18,441 nt of DNA from UBA7236 sp035439505. GTDB taxonomy: Bacteria; Bacteroidota; Bacteroidia; Chitinophagales; BACL12. The stretch spans positions 1 to 18,441 of the forward strand of contig DAORKJ010000079.1 in NCBI GenBank assembly GCA_035439505.1, in the 5' to 3' direction. Shown here piece after piece: positions 1-8,776 of the stretch. The position numbers were made by a program, and so were the translations under genes. The notes under the pieces were generated by a model. The model saw only the letters and a list, made by a program, of their open reading frames with translations, was not told the DNA's origin and did not search any database. Position 1 is the stretch's first letter. Each line of letters starts with the position of its first letter.

Positions 1-90
1 AATTTTATTTCCTTGATTTTTGCTATCAGCTTTGCAACAACGTATGTTGGCGTTAACATTGCTTTTGGCGAAAACATAAGAAATTGCTAA
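1..90 (+). CDS. C-terminal fragment of an unidentified membrane protein
   Basis: The first 29 codons of frame 1 are open and end in TAA at 88-90, so this is probably the tail of a gene that starts left of the window. The translation is hydrophobic (LIFAISFATTYVGVNIAFG) and then turns polar (ENIRNC), as expected for a last transmembrane helix followed by a short tail. I do not recognise the family. A random open frame of 29 codons is not rare in AT-rich DNA, so the call rests mainly on the membrane-like composition and the frame being open from base 1. Confidence 0.4.
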   Translation, partial: NFISLIFAISFATTYVGVNIAFGENIRNC

Positions 91-95
91 TTTTA

Positions 96-111
96 TAGGG
101 ATATATCCCTA
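96..111. terminator. Perfect 16-base palindrome after the first stop codon
   Basis: TAGGGATATATCCCTA is an exact inverted repeat five bases after the stop of the preceding fragment. It is flanked by T on the left and A on the right, so on the minus strand it is followed by a short T tract; on the plus strand it is not. It could be a weak bidirectional terminator or a dimeric regulator site. I see nothing else of note between 112 and 341: no clear TAnnTTTG promoter box and no ribosome binding site before the next gene. Confidence 0.3.
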
Positions 112-341
112 AAAGCCTTTTGAATAAAACAAATAGTAGTAGTTATTATTGAAAAATTATTTATCCTGAGGATGAAAATTTGATAAATCGGCAAATTTTA
201 AATATTAACCTATAATTACCATTTTTAATTTAACACCAACACAAAAATATGCCCCGATGAATATTGCCGGACACCGCAAAATGAACACCATAATAATATT
301 CAATGCATCGTTTTTGTTAAACTTGAAACCCATTAAACACC

Positions 342-3300
342 ATGCAAAATAAAATAGTAATCCTCCTTATTTTTTATTTATTATCCATTGAAACATACAG
401 CCAGGAATTTGAATGGGCTAAACAAATTGGTGGTTTAAATGCGCAGATAACGGAAGCAATTATTACAGATACCGCCGGAAATGTTTATACTGCAGGTTGG
501 TTTCGTGGAACGGTAGATTTTGACCCGGGCCCCGGAATTTTCAATTTGTCGTGCAGTCCTGAATTGGGGACTGATATATTAGAAAATGATATATTTATTT
601 CTAAACTGGATGCAGAGGGAAATTTCGTATGGGCAAAAAAAATTAGCGGCGATGGTTATCAGGGTGCTCATGCGCTGGCATTAGATGCTGAACAAAATAT
701 ATATGTAACCGGTCGATTTTCACATACTGTCGATTTTGACCCGGGACCAGGTACTTTTAACATTACTTCCTCCTATAACGATTTTTCGGAAGCATTTATT
801 GCTAATATGTTTTTATTGAAATTAGATTACGCCGGCAGCTTTGTCTGGGCATTTAACGTGAGTGGTATTTCAATGGGTAATCTTTTTGGTCAACAAATTG
901 TGCTTGATGAAGAAGCCAATATTTATGTAGCAGGTTATTTTAGTGAAGCAACAGATTTCGACCCGGGTCCCGGTGAAGCCACTTTGTATTGCAGCGGTGC
1001 TGATGATGTTTATATTGCAAAATATGATACGGATGGCAATTATATCTGGGCAAAAAAGTTAGGTGGTAACTACGTAGATCATTGTTTTTCCCTTACAAGA
1101 GATATTGATGGAAATATTATTACTTCAGGTTATTTTTCTGGCACGGGTGATTATGACCCGGGCCCTGAAGAATATATTTTAACTTCGGATGGTATAACAG
1201 ATTTTGAGACATTTGTGTCAAAACTTGACAGCGATGGAAATTTTATTTGGGTAAATCATCTTGTTGGTGATAATGATGTTATGGCTAAATCGGTGGTTAC
1301 CGATGGCAATGATATTATTGTATTTGCCGACTTTAAAGATGTTTTCGATGCTGATGCCAATGCCGGTGTTTACGAACTCACTTCGGTGGGCGCATCGGAT
1401 ATCATGGTGGCCAAATACGATGCTGATGGTTTATTGTTATGGGCAAAATCTATTGGAGGATTGGCCGACGATATTCCGTATGAAGGTGTTGTTGATGTTA
1501 TGGGCAATATTTATTTTACAGGATATTTTAATGGCACAATAGATGTTGATCCGAGTCCGGCAATATTTAATCTGACTGCAGATTTAACTGATGGATTTAT
1601 TTGTAAATGGGATGCAGATGGCAATTTTATTTGGGCAACTAAAATTGGTGGTGTTGGAAGCGATTATGGAAAAGGTATTTTTGTGGATAGTCTTTTTACT
1701 ATTTATGCAACCGGATATTTTGATAATACCGTAGATTTTGACCCGGGACCGGCTAATTTTCCATTAACCTGTGAAGCTGATGATATATTTGTTTTGAAAT
1801 TAACACAAGATTATTGCTCAACCCTCACCTTAATTACTGACACAGTTGGAGATGTTTTATGTGGAAGTTCCGCACTACTCGCAGGACATGCTGACGGTGG
1901 ACATGCGCCTTATACTTATGTATGGAACACCATCCCGATAACCTACGACTCAGTTGCCACAACACCTGTGGGCGGATTGATACAATTTAAAGTTACAGAT
2001 GCAATAGGTTGTGTGCATACTTCGAAATATTTTGTAAACGGACCAACTGTAATTGACGGATTTGATTTAAAAACAAATTTAATTTTTGGAGATATAAGAC
2101 CCGGTTTTGAAAGCAATATTTGGCTTGATGTTTTTAATAATGGTTGTGAGGCAACTACCGGTTATGTAGATGTTGTGTTGCCCATAGAATTGAATTATGT
2201 TGATGCAACTCCCGCACCGGATATTATTATTGGTGATACATTGCGATGGTTATTTACCGATTTGAAATTTGGTGATCCACATGTCACTGCACATATAACA
2301 GTCATTACTAGTATTTTTGGACAATTGGATGATTTAATTTCCATCAATTCAGCTGTGCGACCGGCCATGGATGATGTATTTCCCGGCAATAACTTCAAAC
2401 ATTATGTAATACCAATAATCGGTTCGTATGACCCGAACGATAAAGCCATTTATCCTCAGGGAATTTGTGATGATGGTTATATACTTAACACCGATACACT
2501 TACCTATACCATCCGATTCCAAAATACCGGAACTGCTGAAGCCATAAATATTTTTATTCTTGATACACTGAGCACATTACTCGATATCAATACATTTAAA
2601 ATTGTAGCTTCAAGTCATGCTATGGTTACTGAATTACTTCCTGATAATGTATTAAAATTTAAATTCGATAATATTTATTTACCGGATAGTGGCGCCAACG
2701 AAATTGAAAGTCATGGTTATGTGATTTTTGAAATTTTACCACTTCCTGGTCTCGCTAATTTTTCGGTAATTGATAATAATGCGGCTATTTATTTTGATTT
2801 TAATGAACCGATAATTACCAATTCCACGCATAATACCTTATTAGATGAATTGCCTATTCTAGCTGCCTCACAGGAATTTTCAATCTGCGAAGGTGATTTT
2901 GTAACAGTAAACGGGAATAACTACAATGCAGTGGGTATTTATATAGATACACTCATTTCATCATTTGGTTGCGACAGTATAGTCACCACAAATATTATGA
3001 ATGTTAACCCTGCACAATATATTACTAATATGGTAAATATTTGTGAAGGTGAAGTTGTTACCGTTGGTGATAACACGTATACCACCACAGGATTATATAT
3101 CGATAATTTTGCGAATATATTTGGTTGTGATAGTGTTATACTCACCGATTTAACGGTGCATCCAACATTCACATCTACAATTGAAGCTGAATTTTGCGAA
3201 GGGGAGACCTATGTTTTTAATGGTAGTACATTATCCTCTCCCGGATTATATTATGCCAATTTACTTTCACAGGACAACTGTGATTCGATAGTAGAACTTA

Positions 3301-3785
3301 CGCTTACTTTTCATACAGTAGACGCAGGAGTAACTGCAACAGAATTTACCCTCACCGCCAATAATGCTGCTGCAAGTTATCAGTGGGTAGATTGTGAAAA
3401 TAATTTCGCACCAATACCGGATGCTACCAACCAAACCTTTGAACCTGATGTAACAGGTTTATATGCTCTCATTATTAATGATGGTTTATGTACCGATACA
3501 TCGGAGTGTTACTTTATAGATAAATCAGGTATTGTTATGTTGGAAAATGAAACGTTTGCCATTTACCCTAATCCGGCCCAAAACGAATTACAACTTTTTT
3601 CAAGTTCCACACAAAATCAGGTTGTAGAAATTTATTTATATAATATTACTAATCAGTTGTTATCGCAATACCTAATTACAAGTTTTCCTTATACCTTAAA
3701 TATAAGTGCATTGGAAAGTGGTATGTATATACTCGGCATACATAATAATGACGATATCCAATATTTTAGGTTTATAAAGGAATAA
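342..3785 (+). CDS. T9SS-exported seven-repeat beta-propeller protein
   Basis: Large secreted protein of 1147 residues. Residues 1 to about 20 form a signal peptide (ending ETYSQ). Seven tandem repeats follow (about residues 25-490), each with a GYF.GT.DFDPGPG-type motif and then a D..I.KLD.DGNF.WAK strand; the SBBP-like pattern and the count of seven suggest a closed seven-bladed propeller. Blade 5 has lost the DPGPG motif (DADANAG) and blade 6 reads DPSPA. Next are a PKD/SprB-like segment (about 490-570), a SYDPNDK...FQNTGT domain typical of T9SS proteins (about 695-840, probably DUF7619), and three Cys repeats of about 42 residues (CEG...G.Y......CDS, about 845-975). A type A sorting tail with YPNP at about 1075 runs to the end. 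Likely exported across the outer membrane and anchored or released; the ligand is unknown. Its last 70 codons and downstream flank recur, decayed, at 8650-9189. Confidence 0.9.
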   Translation: MQNKIVILLIFYLLSIETYSQEFEWAKQIGGLNAQITEAIITDTAGNVYTAGWFRGTVDFDPGPGIFNLSCSPELGTDILENDIFISKLDAEGNFVWAKKISGDGYQGAHALALDAEQNIYVTGRFSHTVDFDPGPGTFNITSSYNDFSEAFIANMFLLKLDYAGSFVWAFNVSGISMGNLFGQQIVLDEEANIYVAGYFSEATDFDPGPGEATLYCSGADDVYIAKYDTDGNYIWAKKLGGNYVDHCFSLTRDIDGNIITSGYFSGTGDYDPGPEEYILTSDGITDFETFVSKLDSDGNFIWVNHLVGDNDVMAKSVVTDGNDIIVFADFKDVFDADANAGVYELTSVGASDIMVAKYDADGLLLWAKSIGGLADDIPYEGVVDVMGNIYFTGYFNGTIDVDPSPAIFNLTADLTDGFICKWDADGNFIWATKIGGVGSDYGKGIFVDSLFTIYATGYFDNTVDFDPGPANFPLTCEADDIFVLKLTQDYCSTLTLITDTVGDVLCGSSALLAGHADGGHAPYTYVWNTIPITYDSVATTPVGGLIQFKVTDAIGCVHTSKYFVNGPTVIDGFDLKTNLIFGDIRPGFESNIWLDVFNNGCEATTGYVDVVLPIELNYVDATPAPDIIIGDTLRWLFTDLKFGDPHVTAHITVITSIFGQLDDLISINSAVRPAMDDVFPGNNFKHYVIPIIGSYDPNDKAIYPQGICDDGYILNTDTLTYTIRFQNTGTAEAINIFILDTLSTLLDINTFKIVASSHAMVTELLPDNVLKFKFDNIYLPDSGANEIESHGYVIFEILPLPGLANFSVIDNNAAIYFDFNEPIITNSTHNTLLDELPILAASQEFSICEGDFVTVNGNNYNAVGIYIDTLISSFGCDSIVTTNIMNVNPAQYITNMVNICEGEVVTVGDNTYTTTGLYIDNFANIFGCDSVILTDLTVHPTFTSTIEAEFCEGETYVFNGSTLSSPGLYYANLLSQDNCDSIVELTLTFHTVDAGVTATEFTLTANNAAASYQWVDCENNFAPIPDATNQTFEPDVTGLYALIINDGLCTDTSECYFIDKSGIVMLENETFAIYPNPAQNELQLFSSSTQNQVVEIYLYNITNQLLSQYLITSFPYTLNISALESGMYILGIHNNDDIQYFRFIKE

Positions 3786-4198
3786 AAGTTTAATTAAAAG
3801 GGCATAGCATTAAGTTAAAACTGAAGGGCTAAAAACATCCTTCGAGTGTAATTCAATTGGCTTGTAGATTACTAAAATTTAGCGTGTTTTTTGAAACTAT
3901 ACCATTTTAGTTGCGTAAGGTTGACAAATGGTTTGTGACAATATAAAAGAGTGAAATAGTAACTTTACAGCCTGTAATTGCCATTTAATAGCCACTTGGA
4001 ATATAAGATTATTCTAAATTGTGACATTTGTCGGTTAACGGAAAACCGTGAATTTGTAACGCTTTGTTTACCGGTATGCTGCTTATTTATTACATTTATA
4101 AGGATAAAATTATGAAGTAGAATATTTGGAATTTTATATTCCAATCCCTCCAAAATTAGGTGGATTTGGGTGATTGAGTTGCGCAAATAAACTAGTTA
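3567..4198 (+). repeat. Copy 1 of a 3'-end plus downstream-flank duplication
   Basis: This segment comprises the T9SS sorting tail of the preceding gene and the 413 bases after its stop codon. From 3754 it aligns with 8746-9189 at almost constant offset, including a 37-base identical block at 4062-4098 against 9054-9090. Two hairpins are kept in both copies: ACGG-aaaa-CCGT (4038-4049) and CCAATCC...GGATTTGG (4141-4169). The similarity stops abruptly after CTAGTTA (4192-4198). Apart from these features the intergenic stretch 3786-4344 shows no gene. Bases 4199-4344 look featureless and carry the leader of the next gene. Confidence 0.85.
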
Positions 4199-4209
4199 TA
4201 ACCAATGGC
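4195..4209 (+). other. Left boundary of the glycoside hydrolase unit
   Basis: GTTATAACCAATGGC follows directly on the conserved end of repeat copy 1. Its reverse complement matches GCCACTGGTAATAAC (8054-8068) at 13 of 15 positions. In an integron reading these are the cassette start and the R''-side of its own attC-like site. Confidence 0.5.
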
Positions 4210-4344
4210 TTACAAGGGCATTCACGATATTATAAGCAAAGTCTTACCCAGACGAATTTCGTTTTCTAGTTTAAATAAACGCAGACGACGATGTGTTTTC
4301 ATACTACAAATTATTTATTTTAATTAACGCTTAATTTTAATTGT

Positions 4345-7134
4345 ATGAAAATCAAAAACACATTTATTACTCACAATAAAATTGGACTTTTTTCGATTTT
4401 ATTTGTTTCTTTAGCATTAGCATTTGCAGGCAGCAACACGAATTCTATTTTTAATTTAACAAACAACTCCATTGAAAATAATTTGCTAATACAACCAGAT
4501 TCGTTACCAGAAATTATTGACACATCAAGTAGTTATGAAATTGGTGACACTATAGCGCTTAATTTTGCAGGTTTAGATACCCTATTTGTTTTGTACGATG
4601 ACACGACAACGGCTGGAAGCGATACATTAAACGACACCTTGGCACTTCGATTATTTGATGTAAATAAAGATATTACAATAACGCCGGGTGCTATAACCAA
4701 AACTGTTGCACCTGGACTGTTTGGCATTCATATTGAAGGTATTTTTACACCTAAACATTTACCGCAAGACACTGGTAATGTAAATTTTCCAAGTGCCTGG
4801 AATTGGATGGCTGATCTTAAACCTAGTGTGCTGCGTTTTCCGGGTGGAGGTAGCAGCCGGTGGATGCATCTTTTACCTTACAAGGATGAAGTAGCTCCTT
4901 TCGGCGTGCTCGACCCAATTAAAGGATATGGGTATGATATTAAAGAAATAATACGGTATTATGATGTTACTGATGGTAGTGTTGAAGCTCATGAATTAAC
5001 AATCATGAATTCTATTTTAAGTGATATGAGTGATTCTACATGTGATGACTGCAATAGTTGGATGAATGATTTTAAATTTCAAGATGATTTTGAAAATATT
5101 TACCTAAAATTTTTGGAACAAGAAAGCAACATCCCGGCTCACCAACAGCAGCAATACATTGATCAATTTATCGCGTTAATTGATACCCTTCAAAATCAAG
5201 GTGATTATACAGTGGATGTCATTGTCGATTTAAATATAATTAGTGAATCAGCAACACAATGTAAAAAAATAATAGATTATTTACAGAACCCCGACCCTAA
5301 AATTGATGGCGGTAATGGCGTTACCAGTGTGCATGTTGTTGGTGTTGAAATGGGTAACGAATGCCATCTAAACTGGGCGACAGATTTAATGGGTTTTTAT
5401 GCGTTTGATGATTATTGGAATTTAATAAACGGGATTGGGAAAGATGATGACCCTATTAATGAATTAACTGAGGAATTTGAAGTTTGGCTAGACGATTTTT
5501 CTGAATATGTATTTAGCGAAGAATATTACAGTGACCATGATTTTATTGCGGCGTTTAAAGCTGAACCAACATTTAACATGAAAGTGGGCATCCCGGCTGC
5601 CAATTTAAAAAACAATGATTCTACAAAATTTGCTTTTAGAATGATGGAGGATTTATCTACTTCGTGGAACAACGATTTGGTAACCCATTATCATGATAGT
5701 TTAGTAATTGGAGGACTTACACGTTATTTATTTGATGCTGTTATTTTACATACTTACTATGATTCCCAAACAAATTGGGATACTTTAGCTACTTCAAATT
5801 TATGTGATTCTACCTATCCAAATTCCGGCATGCCAACCTGCGTAACGGAAGATTGTGATTTTTGGTTAGGAGACCGATGGCAATTTAATACTTATGATGA
5901 CCGATTGAAGGATGCTTATGAAGCAGTTATCGGTTTAGGCTCAAATGGGTTTGGTAACTTTAAACAATTCATTCGTACCCGATATGCTGAATCTTATGAC
6001 CAGCAAAGAAATGATTTATTGTTTGCTGGCACGCAATCCTGGAAAAAGGAATTGTGGACAACAGAATGGAATATGAAAGATAAGAATACGGATTATGAAA
6101 ATAATGACCCAAAACAATATATACTTTCTTCATTTTGCAATTCATTTGAACATGGTTGGATTATTCATGAGTGGTTTTTAAATAATATCAAACAAAACTA
6201 TGCTTCAGGATACCGGAATGGTTTTCATACCTATTCCACATTTCATGCCTATGGTGGAGGCTCATTTTATGCAATGCTGCTGCAATCTGACAAAGCAGAC
6301 AGGATTAATCATTTAGATTCATTTGGTGAACCTGATACTTTAAATGATCCACCCTCCGGCCAAAATTTATTCCTTAGAAAGACAGTTTACTATACTTTTG
6401 AAATGTTGAGTGAAATACAAAAGAAAAACTTAAAATATTTGCAAAGTAATTTTACTGCATATGCCCATAATCCCAATGTACAACCAACCGTGTTTATTGA
6501 TAAACCCAATAAAAAGTTGTACATTTACTATTCAAATATGAAACCTGAAACGCAAAGTTATATGGTGAAAAAGGGCTATGTAATTGGCTTGTATCCTGGT
6601 TCTACAGAGTTTGCTTATGGCGAGGCATTGTTATATAATATTGATGCACAACAGTTATATTCCAATAGTGGCAACAGTTATTTGTATCGGATGAATATTT
6701 GTTATAACGATAGTAATCAATTACATCCTTTTGAAATTCAAGGCATCAATGGCCCAATTACTAACGAACCTGAATGCACAGGATTGGTTGATGGCGCAAT
6801 ATGTGTAACTGTGCCCGCAAATTCGTTTGGGTATATTGAAATCCCTTTTTATGTCACCTCACGCGAAGGTGTAATTTTAACAGAAGAACAAATTGAACTT
6901 TTTCCAAATCCTACTGCAAATACATTTCGAATTACTTGCACTATTCCCGAGGAGTTATTTAATGAATTTGTCGTTGATGTGTTTGATTTACAGGGTAATT
7001 TAGTGAAGCATACCACAACAAGCCAAAATTCAGATATTGATGTTAGTAATTGGCCTTCTACTATCTATGTAATCCAAATTAGTAATCGCGAGCAAAGTTT
7101 TTCCGTAACAAAAAAGCTGATAAAAATTGAATGA
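4345..7134 (+). CDS. T9SS-exported clan GH-A glycoside hydrolase (GH51/GH39-like)
   Basis: Protein of 929 residues. It begins with a signal peptide (1 to about 28, LALAFA) and a low-complexity Ser/Thr/Asp-rich linker to about residue 95. The catalytic region starts with FGIHIEG and SVLRFPGG (about 163-168), as in the N-terminal strands of alpha-L-arabinofuranosidases of family GH51. VEMGNE (335-339) fits the Asn-Glu of the acid/base (E339), and LWTTEWN holds the likely nucleophile E574, the usual clan-A arrangement at the ends of strands 4 and 7. The residues between are unlike any family I can name, so the exact family and substrate (arabinan, arabinoxylan or a relative) are unknown. The tail from about residue 846, with FPNP at 853, is a T9SS type A sorting domain, so the enzyme acts outside the cell. 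Its stop overlaps the next start in ATGATGG, implying cotranscription. Confidence 0.75.
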   Translation: MKIKNTFITHNKIGLFSILFVSLALAFAGSNTNSIFNLTNNSIENNLLIQPDSLPEIIDTSSSYEIGDTIALNFAGLDTLFVLYDDTTTAGSDTLNDTLALRLFDVNKDITITPGAITKTVAPGLFGIHIEGIFTPKHLPQDTGNVNFPSAWNWMADLKPSVLRFPGGGSSRWMHLLPYKDEVAPFGVLDPIKGYGYDIKEIIRYYDVTDGSVEAHELTIMNSILSDMSDSTCDDCNSWMNDFKFQDDFENIYLKFLEQESNIPAHQQQQYIDQFIALIDTLQNQGDYTVDVIVDLNIISESATQCKKIIDYLQNPDPKIDGGNGVTSVHVVGVEMGNECHLNWATDLMGFYAFDDYWNLINGIGKDDDPINELTEEFEVWLDDFSEYVFSEEYYSDHDFIAAFKAEPTFNMKVGIPAANLKNNDSTKFAFRMMEDLSTSWNNDLVTHYHDSLVIGGLTRYLFDAVILHTYYDSQTNWDTLATSNLCDSTYPNSGMPTCVTEDCDFWLGDRWQFNTYDDRLKDAYEAVIGLGSNGFGNFKQFIRTRYAESYDQQRNDLLFAGTQSWKKELWTTEWNMKDKNTDYENNDPKQYILSSFCNSFEHGWIIHEWFLNNIKQNYASGYRNGFHTYSTFHAYGGGSFYAMLLQSDKADRINHLDSFGEPDTLNDPPSGQNLFLRKTVYYTFEMLSEIQKKNLKYLQSNFTAYAHNPNVQPTVFIDKPNKKLYIYYSNMKPETQSYMVKKGYVIGLYPGSTEFAYGEALLYNIDAQQLYSNSGNSYLYRMNICYNDSNQLHPFEIQGINGPITNEPECTGLVDGAICVTVPANSFGYIEIPFYVTSREGVILTEEQIELFPNPTANTFRITCTIPEELFNEFVVDVFDLQGNLVKHTTTSQNSDIDVSNWPSTIYVIQISNREQSFSVTKKLIKIE

Positions 7135-8030
7135 TGGCAGAAAGAAAATTTAGTTTACAACAATACTCCAGCGTTGCCGGGGTATTGTTAATCATGCATA
7201 ATAATACTCATGCACAGGCTATTTATTCTGACATAGACCCAGATGTAGTTTTACAACTTCATGGGGATGTTGAATATATTGATATGGATGACGACGGTTC
7301 CAATGATTTTTTTATATTTAAAAAGAGTAGCTATTTCACAAACTCTGAATATAGTTGGTATAGGTTTAACAGGATATTTAAGGCAGGCCCTAATTTCGAC
7401 CCGGAAAATGAAATTGCGGGTGATTTTGCAACTAATGGCGCAGGTGGTGGGACAACTTATTTCCCATATGCATTATTGGAAGGGAATATAATAAACAATG
7501 ATTTAAATTTTAATTATGGAACTTATCAATTAATGGGAATTGGTTTTTTTGAGACCGATGAAACACCTTGGGACTGGCATTATTTTATAGGCTCATGGCA
7601 ATATAGAATTGATTCCGCCTATTTAGGTGTTCGATTTTTAGGCGCAAACGATTGCAAACACTATGGCTGGATAAGATGTTCAGTAGGTGACTCTTTAAAA
7701 ACATTAACGGTGCATGACTATGCATATGAATTAAAATGTAACACCCCTATTATTGCCGGCGATACTATTGGCGACACGACTACGGTTGAAATTAGTGAAA
7801 TAAATAATTTAGAAGCAACAATTTATACTTTTAATCAAAATGTCTTTATTTATTTAAGTAATCAACAGGAGGTTGCGATAAATATATTTAATATGAACGG
7901 GCAAAGAATATATTATATGCTTTCATTAGAAAAAAACATAATAATCGACATGGGAGGAAAACCATATGGGACTTATATAGTTAAACTATCGACAAAAGAC
8001 AAGCAATTTTCAAATATAATTGAATTATAA
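7131..8030 (+). CDS. Small secreted protein with degenerate T9SS sorting tail
   Basis: Protein of 299 residues. The start overlaps the preceding stop by 4 bases in ATGATGG; a second ATG follows directly at 7134, so either Met could be used. Residues 1-30 look like a signal peptide ending THAQA. The mature part opens with DIDPDVVLQ and VEYIDMDDDGSNDF, an acidic Asp-rich turn of the kind found in calcium-binding or FG-GAP-like repeats of exported Bacteroidota proteins. The remaining core (to about 215) ends in a sheet-like YGWIRCSV segment. The last 75 residues (VFIYL...INIFNMNGQRIYY...YGTYIVKL) fit a T9SS type A tail, although the usual YPNP is missing. Cotranscription with the glycoside hydrolase suggests a shared extracellular role such as binding. 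Function is otherwise unknown. Confidence 0.7.
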   Translation: MMAERKFSLQQYSSVAGVLLIMHNNTHAQAIYSDIDPDVVLQLHGDVEYIDMDDDGSNDFFIFKKSSYFTNSEYSWYRFNRIFKAGPNFDPENEIAGDFATNGAGGGTTYFPYALLEGNIINNDLNFNYGTYQLMGIGFFETDETPWDWHYFIGSWQYRIDSAYLGVRFLGANDCKHYGWIRCSVGDSLKTLTVHDYAYELKCNTPIIAGDTIGDTTTVEISEINNLEATIYTFNQNVFIYLSNQQEVAINIFNMNGQRIYYMLSLEKNIIIDMGGKPYGTYIVKLSTKDKQFSNIIEL

Positions 8031-8053
8031 TCATTTTCGTTCGAGATAAGTAA

Positions 8054-8190
8054 GCCACTGGTAATAACAAAACCGTTGCAAAATGGCTTGGTGACGAGCA
8101 TACATGAAAATTCATCTATTAATATAATTTTTACAAACCATGAACTATATCATTTAGATGCTGCCACTTCGCAAAGCCCTGAACGTTACC
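8054..8190 (+). repeat. attC-like element 1
   Basis: The element begins GCCACTGGTAATAAC and ends GAACGTTACC. Inner arms TTGCAAAATGGC (8076-8087) and GCCACTTCGCAA (8163-8174) pair at 10 of 12 positions, and the centre is AT-rich. Its right half, GCCACTTCGCAAAGCCC followed by GAACGTTACC, closely matches the right half of the element at 11515-11653. It starts 24 bases after the stop of the preceding gene and closes the unit that begins at 4195. Confidence 0.6.
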
Positions 8191-8253
8191 TCAACCCATA
8201 AATGTTAATGTGCAAGTTTAACACGCAATACCTATTCAACATAACTCAACAAT

Positions 8254-8598
8254 ATGAGCAATATACCTTTTCAAACAATAGACTGGACCACCGTAGAAAA
8301 AGTTGAATACAAAGGGGAAACAGGATTAGCCTATTGGCAGACCGTTCAATTTGAAGGTTTAAGAAAACGACTTGTTGAATATTCCTCCGGTTATTTAGCC
8401 GACCACTGGTGTCAAAAAGGACATATTGTACATTGTTTGGAAGGTGAATTTATCAGCGAACTGAGCAACGGTGAAAAAATTAAACTCAACAAGGGCGAAA
8501 CATATATTGTATCTGACGAACTAAGCTCGCATCGTTCAGCAACTGTCAATGGCGTAAAACTTTTAATTATTGATGGCGATTTTTTGAAATTGGGTTGA
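8254..8598 (+). CDS. DHCW-type single-domain cupin
   Basis: Compact protein of 114 residues with no signal peptide, so cytosolic. GYLADHWC.KGH (about 47-57), H60 and the following LEGEF (62-66) form the first cupin motif; the GE..I.SDE..SHR stretch (about 87-98) forms the second. The N-terminal IPFQTIDWTTV...YKGETG.AYW pattern and the Asp-His-Trp-Cys signature match the small family called DHCW motif cupin fold proteins, whose substrate is not known. His51, His57 and His60 are plausible metal ligands. It sits alone in its unit, between attC-like element 1 and the T9SS relic. No clear promoter or ribosome binding site is visible. Fold confidence is high; function is unknown. Confidence 0.85.
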   Translation: MSNIPFQTIDWTTVEKVEYKGETGLAYWQTVQFEGLRKRLVEYSSGYLADHWCQKGHIVHCLEGEFISELSNGEKIKLNKGETYIVSDELSSHRSATVNGVKLLIIDGDFLKLG

Positions 8599-8649
8599 TA
8601 TCAATTACATTGAAAGTACAAAAGCCGGCAACTTTAATTTTTTGCTAGT

Positions 8650-8776
8650 TATAATAAGCCCTCAATAGGAGTTGCAAATATTTTCCCGCTATATACAAAG
8701 TCAGGTTGTTGATATGAATTCTAGTAATAATCAGATATTGTCGCAATATCCAATATTATAGGTTTATAAAGGAATA
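8650..8776 (+). pseudogene. Relic of a T9SS sorting tail
   Basis: From 8669 the frame reads ELQIFSRYIQSQVVDMN followed by SSNNQILSQY and a stop at 8759. This matches ELQLFSSSTQNQVVEIY...ITNQLLSQY of the protein encoded at 342-3785 (DNA 3585-3671), with two codons missing. About 86 bases are then deleted, and the DNA resumes at atatccaatat...aggaataa (8746-8776), the counterpart of that gene's last codons in another frame. Upstream, 8650-8668 resembles the YPNP region with a frameshift. It is therefore the decayed 3' end of a paralogue, with nothing left of the rest of the gene. It begins at CTAGTTATAA (8645-8654), the same ten bases that follow copy 1 at 4192. Confidence 0.8.

Noticed and set aside
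3965..4186. Minus-strand open frame of 73 codons in the intergenic repeat
   Set aside because: The second copy (8746-9189) does not keep the same frame, so it is not under coding selection.
315..8222. GTTAAACTTG (315-324) is the exact complement of CAAGTTTAAC (8213-8222), which could be read as another cassette boundary pair
   Set aside because: The right partner does not start an attC-like element and the unit would contain an established boundary; a 10-base match in AT-rich DNA can be chance.
8598..8660. Closing attC-like site for the cupin unit (GCCGGCAAC...CTAGTTATAA)
   Set aside because: It pairs poorly with the unit start GTTACCTCAACCC and is far shorter than the other elements; kept only as a weak boundary at 8648.
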